The notes below the pieces were generated by a model. The model had not been told where the DNA came from, made no database searches, and saw only the letters and a list, made by a program, of their open reading frames with translations. From assembly GCA_017380955.1 (NCBI GenBank), contig JAFOCZ010000183.1, positions 1 to 5,877 of the forward strand: 5,877 nucleotides of DNA, read 5' to 3'. Within the stretch, counting starts at the first letter, position 1. The number at the start of each line of letters is the position of its first letter. This document shows positions 1 through 5,656 of the stretch, in pieces. A program made the position numbers and the translations under genes. This stretch comes from Alistipes sp. (GTDB lineage: Bacteria > Bacteroidota > Bacteroidia > Bacteroidales > Rikenellaceae).

Positions 1-1443
1 ATCCATTGGCTGCACCGTAGAGGTAGGGTCATAGAGGAGAAGATCCTCGAGGAATGCCTCCTCGCTATACTCATCCATCATCCACTCCTCGTACCACCAG
101 AAGTATACGGCATTGGTAGGCTTCGAGGTCTTCATCTCTACTACCGCAACACACGAACACTCGGCAAGGGCATCGGCATAGCTCGAGTCGAGGGCTACGA
201 TTGCCTCGGCATCGAAGAGCTTGACGATGTCGATGCTCTCGACCTTGATATTACCCTCGGTGGCCTCCGCAGAGGTGAAGTCGTAGCGGAAGAGTTGGGT
301 CGTAGGAAGACCGCTGTTAATACCAAAAGCAAGTACGCTATACTCGGTGTTTGGCATAAGAGGCATAAGTTTCTCACTATGACCACCTTCGAAGATTGCA
401 GGGTCGAAGTTGTTGATGATTGTCAGCATAATCTCATTATCATCAACCTGTGGCACCTGGTCACGCGACAGGAATACACAGGCATACTCCTCGTCGTTGT
501 TGGATGGTGTGAGCGTTAACTGAGCCGTGTATGGTGTGATGTCGCTAACCTCGATGTCTACCGTGAGGTCACTCGCAGCAACACCCTCGGTTGAGAAGTA
601 TGTCACAAATGGTGAAGACATAAGGATTGGCACCTGGTCGTTACTTACGGCAAAGAGCGCAATCTGATAGTATGTGTATGGCATCAGTCTTTGCTCAATG
701 GTGACATCGCCCTTATAACAGAAAAACTCTACGGGTGTACCAACATTGTTAATAAGATCATTGAACTTATCAAAGGTATAGTTACGATAGTGCTGAAGCA
801 CCTCATCTGTAACGCCGTCCAAGCCGATATAAAGTTTGCTTGGGTCACCCTCAGGGATAATATATGCGTAGTAGTAGCCATTGTAATCTTTAGGTGAGAC
901 ATCTATCTTTACATTGTTATTCTCCACGGTGTAGGTGACATCAAACTTTGGATTAATCATCTTAGGAGCCGATGTCTTGATAACCTCATAGTTTACAGGC
1001 GTTGTAGCCTCGTAGTTATCGCCATCAAACACTACGCCATAGCAGTATACCACATACTCGGTCTCGGGGTATAGGTTTATTGGGTGATAATCTCTCTTAT
1101 CGCCCTTAACAAGCCATCCCATATTTTTTAGAAAATCATAAACTGAGATGCCATAACCCTGGGCAAGAGACTTAAGGTATGCGAGGTCATCGGCAAGCAA
1201 CTCCTCACGGGTGTCGATACCACGATCTATGAAATCCTGAGGCTGTGATAGAAGTACGATATACTCCATATCCTTATCCTTAGGGCATATATCGACGTTA
1301 ATCTCGGTGTGTTTAACAATGATATGATCAAAAGAGAACTCATTGTTCTTATGTCCGGGTTTGTTGGTCGGTGTTTCGTTGTCGCAGGCGAAGAGCATAA
1401 CTGCGGCAAAAATCATCAGTGTGCTACGAAGAAATTGTTTCAT
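1..1443 (-). CDS. Modular lipoprotein with repeated fibronectin-III-like domains (partial, C-terminus beyond left edge)
   Basis: The frame is open from the ATG at 1443 to the window edge, giving 481 residues with no stop. Residues 1-20 are a lipoprotein signal: basic start (MKQFLR), a hydrophobic stretch, and a lipobox LFAC with the acylated cysteine at 20, followed by an acidic/Asn/Thr/Pro linker. The mature part is repetitive. Modules at about 35-160, 165-287 and 292-393, and a fourth starting near 397, each begin with an extended strand and end with a turn motif of the type L-x-P-x-T-x-Y followed by a hydrophobic strand (LYPETEYVVY, LMPYTYYQIA, LMPNTEYSVL). This closing motif is typical of fibronectin-III-like folds. 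Modules 1 and 2 carry a helical insertion before it. Lipoproteins of this kind in Bacteroidales are usually envelope or surface proteins of unknown ligand; no enzyme motif is visible. It is transcribed divergently from the RSH gene from its own promoter. The true length and C-terminal domain cannot be seen. Confidence 0.85.
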   Translation of the reverse strand, partial: MKQFLRSTLMIFAAVMLFACDNETPTNKPGHKNNEFSFDHIIVKHTEINVDICPKDKDMEYIVLLSQPQDFIDRGIDTREELLADDLAYLKSLAQGYGISVYDFLKNMGWLVKGDKRDYHPINLYPETEYVVYCYGVVFDGDNYEATTPVNYEVIKTSAPKMINPKFDVTYTVENNNVKIDVSPKDYNGYYYAYIIPEGDPSKLYIGLDGVTDEVLQHYRNYTFDKFNDLINNVGTPVEFFCYKGDVTIEQRLMPYTYYQIALFAVSNDQVPILMSSPFVTYFSTEGVAASDLTVDIEVSDITPYTAQLTLTPSNNDEEYACVFLSRDQVPQVDDNEIMLTIINNFDPAIFEGGHSEKLMPLMPNTEYSVLAFGINSGLPTTQLFRYDFTSAEATEGNIKVESIDIVKLFDAEAIVALDSSYADALAECSCVAVVEMKTSKPTNAVYFWWYEEWMMDEYSEEAFLEDLLLYDPTSTVQPMD

Positions 1444-1474
1444 TATAGATAGTTTTATATTATTATCACTATGG

Positions 1475-1508
1475 CAAAGGTAGAAATAATATCCTATATT
1501 TTAGCAAA
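1475..1508 (-). promoter_or_regulatory. Bacteroidota-type promoter for the lipoprotein gene
   Basis: On the minus strand, positions 1482-1475 read TACCTTTG, a perfect match to the Bacteroidota -7 consensus TAnnTTTG. A TTTG at 1508-1505 lies 22 bases upstream and could serve as the -33 element, slightly beyond the usual 19-21 spacing. Transcription would start near 1469, giving a leader of about 25 bases that is A/T-rich and has no Shine-Dalgarno sequence. Confidence 0.65.
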
Positions 1509-1546
1509 TTTTGAGGGTAAATGGGATAACGAGAGACTTTTTTTCT

Positions 1547-1554
1547 TAAATTTG
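1547..1554 (+). promoter_or_regulatory. Putative -7 element for the RSH gene
   Basis: TAAATTTG matches the Bacteroidota -7 consensus TAnnTTTG exactly. No convincing TTG lies 19-21 bases upstream; the nearest TTTTG, at 1509-1513, is too far away, so the -33 element is weak or absent. A start near 1560 would leave a leader of roughly 43 bases. The 1444-1602 gap otherwise holds only the two divergent promoters, and no small gene is seen in it. Confidence 0.5.
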
Positions 1555-1602
1555 TGGTATGTACCGAAATCTTTGGGACTATAACACTAACACAAACATA
1601 CT

Positions 1603-3471
1603 ATGAACGACTACTCAGCACTTATCAAAACCAATATAGAATCGCTATTTGGATATCTCGCACCCCGCACCTCCGAGGAGCAGATGCGTCGTATCATCGA
1701 CGGCTATGAGTTTGCGGCTAAGGCCCACAAGAAGCAGAAGCGTCGCAGCGGCGAGCCCTATATCATCCACCCTATTGCCGTGGCAACAATCCTCGCAAAG
1801 GAGTTGGAGATGACCGACAACACGGTTATTGCAGCATTTCTGCACGACGTGGTGGAGGATACCGACCACACCATCGAGGAGATTGAGGAGCGCTTTGGCA
1901 GTGATGTCGCAAAACTTGTGGATGCGGTGACCAAGCGCAAGAAGGCAAACTACGAATACTCGAAGCAGGTGGATAACTACCGCCAGATTCTCGAGTCGGT
2001 ACACTACGATGTGCGTGCGTTGCTCATCAAACTCACCGACCGTCTGCACAATATGCGTACTCTGGACAGTATGACCGCTGCGAAGCAGATGAAGATTGCC
2101 GGTGAGACCGACTACTTCTACGCTCCGCTTGCCAACCGCCTCGGCTTGTATCACATAAAGACCGAGTTGGAGAATCTCTCGTTCCAGTATCGCTGCCCTG
2201 GCGAGTATGAGAAACTCGAGGCACAACTCAAGGAGGAGCACGAGGATGAGCGTCACCTCCTGGAGGAGTTCCGACAGCAGATAGACACCATTCTCAAGGA
2301 TGCGGGCTTCGACGTGCGCACCGAGATTCGCTACCGTGAGCCATATAGCATATGGCGTAAGATGAAGGAGAAGAACAGCGACTTTGCGCATATCGATAGC
2401 AAGCACTATATTCGTATCATATATAAGAGCAGCGCACAGTTTAGCGACAAGGCTATGTCGTTGCAGATATACTCTGCACTCACCGACCAACTTAAGGAGA
2501 AGCCTTGCAGTGTATGTAACTACATCGACACGCCAAAGGAGAATGGCTACCAGAGTTTCCACGTTAAACTCCTCAGCAAGAAGGGCGAGTGGGAGGAGAT
2601 ACACATATCTTCGGAGAGTATGGTGCGTAACTCACACCTCGGCTGTGCTGCGGAGCGCTCGGAGACCAACCTTACAACGTGGCTCGACAAGTTCAAGGAT
2701 ATCCTTCAGGAGATTGCCAAGGGTAACCCCGATATGAAGTTTATGGAGGGCGTTACATCTACCTTCTACAACGACGATATTATGGTGTTCACACCTAAGG
2801 GTCAGGGTGTTATCCTGCCTAAGGGAGCCACAGCCCTCGACTTTGCATTTGAGATTCACACCAAGATTGGCGAGAAGGCCGTATATGCGCGTATCAACCG
2901 TAAACTAAGTTCTCTGCGCACCGTGCTAAAGCGTGGCGACCGTGTAGAGATTGGCACTGCCGACGACGCTAAACCCGACCCAGAGTGGCTCAACCACGTT
3001 TATACGTTCCGTGCTAAGCGCTACCTACGCAGTTACTTTGCCAACCTCCCAAAATTGGAGTATGACCGCTGCCCATTGTGCCACCCACTGCCTGGCGATG
3101 AGGTTATAGGCTACAAGAACGATGATGGCAAGGTGTGCCTCCACAAGCGTGACTGCACAGATATCATACGTCTGGCATCGGAGAATGGCGACGCCATAGT
3201 CTCTGCGGCATTTGACGAGGATGAGCGTTTCTTGTATCCTGTGCGCATTCGTGTGCAGGGTGTCGACCGCTTCCACTTGATGAGCGACCTCATAGACTGC
3301 ATCACCGATAAGTTACACCTCACGATGTCATCGCTAAAGACCGAGAACATCGACCGCATCGCGATATGCACCATCGACTTCTCGGTGCACTCGGTTACGG
3401 AGTTGAAGATGGTGATGAATAGCATCTTAGACATCGACGGCATAGACGAGGTTACGCATATAAACATCTAA
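1603..3471 (+). CDS. Long RelA/SpoT homologue; HD hydrolase intact, synthetase domain apparently degenerate
   Basis: This is a 622-residue RSH, the family that makes and degrades (p)ppGpp. Domains in order: HD hydrolase about 25-200, synthetase-like about 240-355, TGS about 393-450, a short helical stretch 459-480, zinc-finger/CC domain 488-520, ACT 545-622. The hydrolase residues are present: RRSGEPY (R48), HP at 56-57, HDVVED at 81-86 and KLTDRLHN at 143-150. The synthetase fold is recognisable (YSI 248-250, PKENGYQS 311-318), but key positions differ from active enzymes. The Gly before the Arg of the substrate loop is I242, the catalytic Asp column reads Ser266 with an Asp one residue earlier, the Lys before [DN]Y is C305, and EvQIRT reads EIHISS, keeping only E332. 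The best reading is a SpoT-like ppGpp hydrolase with little or no synthesis. The family is usually about 700-750 residues; the deficit lies mainly between TGS and the zinc finger. The ATG at 1603 fits the HD start and an A-rich leader without Shine-Dalgarno. Whether to name it spoT or rel is left open. Confidence 0.93.
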   Translation: MNDYSALIKTNIESLFGYLAPRTSEEQMRRIIDGYEFAAKAHKKQKRRSGEPYIIHPIAVATILAKELEMTDNTVIAAFLHDVVEDTDHTIEEIEERFGSDVAKLVDAVTKRKKANYEYSKQVDNYRQILESVHYDVRALLIKLTDRLHNMRTLDSMTAAKQMKIAGETDYFYAPLANRLGLYHIKTELENLSFQYRCPGEYEKLEAQLKEEHEDERHLLEEFRQQIDTILKDAGFDVRTEIRYREPYSIWRKMKEKNSDFAHIDSKHYIRIIYKSSAQFSDKAMSLQIYSALTDQLKEKPCSVCNYIDTPKENGYQSFHVKLLSKKGEWEEIHISSESMVRNSHLGCAAERSETNLTTWLDKFKDILQEIAKGNPDMKFMEGVTSTFYNDDIMVFTPKGQGVILPKGATALDFAFEIHTKIGEKAVYARINRKLSSLRTVLKRGDRVEIGTADDAKPDPEWLNHVYTFRAKRYLRSYFANLPKLEYDRCPLCHPLPGDEVIGYKNDDGKVCLHKRDCTDIIRLASENGDAIVSAAFDEDERFLYPVRIRVQGVDRFHLMSDLIDCITDKLHLTMSSLKTENIDRIAICTIDFSVHSVTELKMVMNSILDIDGIDEVTHINI

Positions 3472-3483
3472 GACCTAACATAA

Positions 3484-3520
3484 AGATTGGGGTGTCCATA
3501 ATACTTGGACACCCCAATCT
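3484..3520. terminator. Perfect 15-bp hairpin between convergent genes, probable bidirectional terminator
   Basis: Arms 3484-3498 (AGATTGGGGTGTCCA) and 3506-3520 are exact reverse complements, with a 7-base loop TAATACT. It lies 12 bases after the RSH stop and about 30 bases past the stop of the minus-strand EVE-HD gene, so it can serve both. It lacks a T-run on either side (only TTTAT on the minus side), so it may end transcription weakly, or mainly stabilise mRNA 3' ends. Confidence 0.75.
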
Positions 3521-3549
3521 CGCTAAGAATATAAACAAATGAAAGGGAT

Positions 3550-4521
3550 CTATGCTTCTGAGGCTATATACGCCTCGATGAATGCCAAAGCCTTGGTGTG
3601 CTTCTCAACACATCGCATATGACCTCCCGCCCTACCGCGAGCGATATTATGCTTCAGGTCGTTGATTTTTACGTTTATAGCGGTCTTGTTACCCGACTCG
3701 CATATCATCTCGATATACTCCATATATGGTATACACTTCTCGTGTGTGAGAAGGAATAGCGCCGAGAGCACCTCTTTTGAGAATCCCTCCTCGGCAATAT
3801 CCTCCAAGGTGTAAGTTGTATCCTCCACCACATCGTGCAGGAAGCCTACGATACGCTCGTTGTCGTTGCCACCCATCATACCTACAGCCAACGGGTGCAG
3901 GATTGTAGGATTACCATCGAGGTCGTAGTCCGCAGCGTGAGCCTTAGAGGCGAGTTCTATGGCCTTATCGATATCCGAACGCATATCATACTCCTCATTC
4001 TTAACAGCGCGTGGCAAGTACAACTCCTTGTTGCTACCCACGAAGTCACGCCACAGGAGTTCCAAGCGCTCAGCATCATCCTTCGAGAGCAACTCCCCAG
4101 AGTGTCCCTCGCGCCAATCTACGAAGGGTATCTCGCGCACCAACTCCTCGGACTTGATAACGCTAACACGCTCGGGGTGGAACACCTTCTCAAACTCCAT
4201 ACGCATATAGTAGACCTCACGACCCTTACCCGACCAATCTGCGCCCTTATATGGCTCGCTGATGAATCTTCCTGCGGCAAAGATACCACCACACTCCTCG
4301 TCGGCGCAGAGCATAAAGAATCTATCGCCCTTATGCGCCTTCTGCCAATCGCATACGCTCCAGTCAAACTTCCTGTCCCATTCGCCCTGTGCCCAGCACT
4401 CCATATCCTCATCCAAATCCTCCATAGCATAGGAAGATATCGCGGGATTCCACCTCAGCAAGAAGGTGTTATGAGCGTAGTCGGGACGCTCGTCGATAGA
4501 TAGATTTATATGTACCTTCAT
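3550..4521 (-). CDS. Fusion of an EVE/PUA-like domain with a small-alarmone-hydrolase-like HD domain
   Basis: This 323-residue protein has two parts. Residues 185-320 form an HD phosphohydrolase of the RelA/SpoT hydrolase (small alarmone hydrolase, MESH1-like) type: AxxxH at 195, GNPTILHP with H209, HDVVEDT with H229, D230, E233 and D234, LTH at 258-260, and NDLKHN with D288 and N292. All metal/catalytic positions are present; the basic RKSG loop before the HP motif reads DLDGNP instead. Residues about 15-165 resemble the EVE/PUA-like fold: a WNP near 24-26, a Trp-rich stretch 43-59, KGDRFFML at 64-71, GGIFAAGRFISEPY at 78-91, and a closing GHSGELL with an LELLW helix near 139-157. EVE domains read modified bases in DNA or RNA; this call is by pattern only. 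The start at 4521 follows the HIRAN stop codon by three bases, so translation is probably coupled. The likely role is cleavage of a (p)ppGpp-type nucleotide or a relative, with the N-terminal part as sensor; the actual substrate is unknown. Confidence 0.88.
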   Translation of the reverse strand: MKVHINLSIDERPDYAHNTFLLRWNPAISSYAMEDLDEDMECWAQGEWDRKFDWSVCDWQKAHKGDRFFMLCADEECGGIFAAGRFISEPYKGADWSGKGREVYYMRMEFEKVFHPERVSVIKSEELVREIPFVDWREGHSGELLSKDDAERLELLWRDFVGSNKELYLPRAVKNEEYDMRSDIDKAIELASKAHAADYDLDGNPTILHPLAVGMMGGNDNERIVGFLHDVVEDTTYTLEDIAEEGFSKEVLSALFLLTHEKCIPYMEYIEMICESGNKTAINVKINDLKHNIARGRAGGHMRCVEKHTKALAFIEAYIASEA

Positions 4522-4524
4522 ACC

Positions 4525-4887
4525 CTACTGCTGCTTTAAGTTATATACTGTAGATGCCTCGCGAAGGAATACCACAACGCCAATCTGCTTCTCGGGGTGA
4601 GCATCAGGCACTATGCGCTGCACACGCACCTCGAAGATATCCTCATATCCCAAGTCGAGGAACTTAGCGATTGTAGCATTCTCAGTGCTTGGGATATAGC
4701 CGAGTTTTTTATCCTCGTAGTATATCGCCACTGCGGTGCAGTCGTAGCGGTTATCCTCCTCACGCACAAGGCGCAATAATGTTCCAACCTTCAGGTGCTC
4801 ATATGCCATACAGCCATCCCAATAGGTGAATCCAGCAATGTAGAAATTGCCGAAGTGTCGTTCAATAGTTCTCTGTCCCATATTCAT
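4525..4887 (-). CDS. Small stand-alone HIRAN-domain protein
   Basis: The preferred start gives 120 residues that are almost entirely a HIRAN domain: FYIAGFTYWDG at 15-25, LKVGTLLRLVREEDNRYD at 32-49, TAVAIYYEDKKLGYIP at 51-66, then an ENATIAKFLDLG helix at 69-80. The core 'G..l.LvrE.dN.yD..A..v.....lGYiP' is the family signature. In eukaryotic HLTF the HIRAN domain binds free 3' ends of single-stranded DNA; bacterial stand-alone versions are thought to recognise damaged or stalled DNA, but no role is proven. The frame stays open to an ATG at 5001, yet that extension would contain the promoter at 4906-4913 and reads as an unrelated Cys-rich stretch, so the ATG at 4887 (MNMGQR) is chosen; the ATG at 4881 is also possible. 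It is first in a two-gene unit with the EVE-HD gene, three bases downstream. Confidence 0.85.
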   Translation of the reverse strand: MNMGQRTIERHFGNFYIAGFTYWDGCMAYEHLKVGTLLRLVREEDNRYDCTAVAIYYEDKKLGYIPSTENATIAKFLDLGYEDIFEVRVQRIVPDAHPEKQIGVVVFLREASTVYNLKQQ

Positions 4888-4905
4888 TTGTTTTAGTTTG
4901 TAGTG

Positions 4906-4913
4906 CAAAGGTA
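4906..4913 (-). promoter_or_regulatory. Bacteroidota -7 element for the HIRAN / EVE-HD operon
   Basis: The minus strand reads TACCTTTG, a perfect TAnnTTTG. It sits 18 bases upstream of the chosen ATG at 4887, which predicts a short leader of about 13 bases (A-rich, CTAAAACAA). No well-spaced TTTG -33 element is evident; the nearest TTTG is 24 bases upstream, inside the inverted repeat at 4923-4941. This site decides against the upstream ATG at 5001. Confidence 0.65.
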
Positions 4914-4922
4914 TCGTAGTAT

Positions 4923-4941
4923 TTTGACAATTTGCGTCAAA
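4923..4941. repeat. Short inverted repeat just upstream of the HIRAN promoter, possible operator
   Basis: TTTGAC (4923-4928) and GTCAAA (4936-4941) are exact inverted copies separated by 7 bases. They overlap the place where the -33 element of the HIRAN promoter should lie, a position suited to a dimeric regulator. Six-base arms can occur by chance, so this is tentative. Confidence 0.3.
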
Positions 4942-5011
4942 GGGGTAGAATATGCAAAAAATCTCGTGGCGGCAACCCTCAAAGAGTCCGCAACGAGGCA
5001 TTATTCAACGT

Positions 5012-5027
5012 AGCAGCACGTGCTGCT
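5012..5027. repeat. 16-bp perfect palindrome centred on CACGTG, between mgsA and the HIRAN gene
   Basis: AGCAGCAC followed at once by GTGCTGCT is a perfect palindrome with no spacer. It lies about 20 bases after the mgsA stop codon. As RNA it could form only a 6-bp stem with a 4-base loop and has no following T-run on the minus strand, so it would be a weak terminator. A protein-binding palindrome is the alternative. It is the only candidate for ending mgsA transcription in the 5041-4888 gap. Confidence 0.4.
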
Positions 5028-5046
5028 GGGTATTTGTAGGCGACGA

Positions 5047-5520
5047 TTACTTTACTGTTCGCTCGATGTAGGCGGTGTAGTCTCTAACCACAGGTTTGTA
5101 ATCTGCATCTGCCATAAGCGTCGATGATATCATAAAATCTGCCGTAGAGCGGTTGATGGCCGTAGGGACATTATAGAGAGTTGCCAAACGCAGAAGAGCC
5201 TTTACATCGACATCGTGAGGCTGCGCGGACATAGGATCCCAGAAGAAGATTAGCAAATCTATTTCGCTTGAGGCAATCATAGCACCAAGTTGCTGGTCGC
5301 CACCCAACGGTCCTGACTTGAGCATAGTGATATCGAAACGTGCGTTCGCCGCATCCTTACCACGGCGTGCCATAAGGGTCTCGGCAACGACACGACCGGT
5401 TGTTCCTGTGCATACTAAGCGGTGTGATAATAACTTCTCCCAATTCCAAGCGACCCACTCCGCGAGGTCGTGCTTCATAGCATCGTGCGCCACAAGCGCA
5501 ATTGTCATTCTATTTTCCAT
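5047..5520 (-). CDS. mgsA: Methylglyoxal synthase
   Basis: It converts dihydroxyacetone phosphate to methylglyoxal and phosphate in the cytoplasm, a bypass of lower glycolysis used when phosphate is short or sugar phosphates build up. The 157-residue product shows the family's motifs in order: IALVAHD (H12, D13), CTGTTGR 37-43, SGPLGGDQQLGA 69-80 with catalytic D75, FFWDP 92-96, and AQPHDVDVKALLRLA 99-113 with H102 and D105, matching the H98/D101 pair of the E. coli enzyme; NRSTADFMI follows at 123-131. Compared with E. coli MgsA (152 residues) there is an insertion of about 11 residues between TGTTG and SGP (around 50-65). The ATG at 5520 is preferred because it leaves a leader after the promoter; an in-frame ATG at 5529 is an alternative, and one at 5583 would span the promoter. 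It is transcribed alone. Confidence 0.95.
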   Translation of the reverse strand: MENRMTIALVAHDAMKHDLAEWVAWNWEKLLSHRLVCTGTTGRVVAETLMARRGKDAANARFDITMLKSGPLGGDQQLGAMIASSEIDLLIFFWDPMSAQPHDVDVKALLRLATLYNVPTAINRSTADFMISSTLMADADYKPVVRDYTAYIERTVK

Positions 5521-5544
5521 AATTTCCATATATCTTTCCGAGAG

Positions 5545-5552
5545 CAAAGGTA
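5545..5552 (-). promoter_or_regulatory. Bacteroidota -7 element for mgsA
   Basis: The minus strand reads TACCTTTG, the same element as before the lipoprotein and HIRAN genes. It lies 24 bases upstream of the chosen ATG at 5520, predicting a leader of about 20 bases. A TTG at 5580-5578 is 25 bases away, too far for a standard -33 box. A near-copy (CATCTTTG) lies just upstream at 5563-5556 but lacks the TA. Confidence 0.6.
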
Positions 5553-5600
5553 GTGCAAAGATGTTACGGTATAATGTCAACACGATTAAAAATATATTAC

Positions 5601-5633
5601 AAAAAAAGAGCCCGATACCGAAGTATCAGGCTC
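5601..5633 (-). terminator. Strong intrinsic terminator of the rplT transcript
   Basis: Read on the minus strand, GAGCCTGATAC (5633-5623), loop TTCG (5622-5619), GTATCGGGCTC (5618-5608), then seven T residues (5607-5601). The 11-bp stem contains one G-U pair that pairs only in the minus-strand transcript (C-A in the other direction), and the loop is the very stable cUUCGg tetraloop. It lies 23 bases after the rplT stop and separates the ribosomal-protein operon from mgsA. Confidence 0.93.
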
Positions 5634-5656
5634 CCACTCTATATAGTTAGAGATTA

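Noticed and set aside
295..897. Short plus-strand open frames inside the lipoprotein region
   Set aside because: The minus-strand lipoprotein frame is continuous here with a signal peptide and repeated modules; the plus-strand frames have no motif.
1645..2604. A 319-codon open frame antisense to the RSH gene
   Set aside because: It is Leu/Val-rich, has no recognisable motif, and lies wholly opposite a conserved, domain-complete gene. It arises from the codon bias of the plus-strand gene.
3484..3520. Hairpin considered as a mobile-element end or attachment site
   Set aside because: It is a single copy, sits exactly between two convergent stop codons, has no flanking target duplication and no transposase or integrase nearby; a terminator explains it.
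3835..4503. A 222-codon open frame on the plus strand opposite the EVE-HD gene
   Set aside because: The opposite strand carries clear HD and EVE-like motifs across the whole span; this frame shows no family pattern and no promoter.
4888..5001. N-terminal extension of the HIRAN protein to the ATG at 5001
   Set aside because: The extension covers the TACCTTTG promoter and the inverted repeat, reads as non-conserved Cys/Phe-rich sequence, and the HIRAN domain begins just after the ATG at 4887.
5521..5583. N-terminal extension of MgsA to the ATG at 5583
   Set aside because: It would overlap the -7 element at 5545-5552 and add residues absent from the family; the conserved IALVAHD motif begins a few residues after the ATG at 5520.
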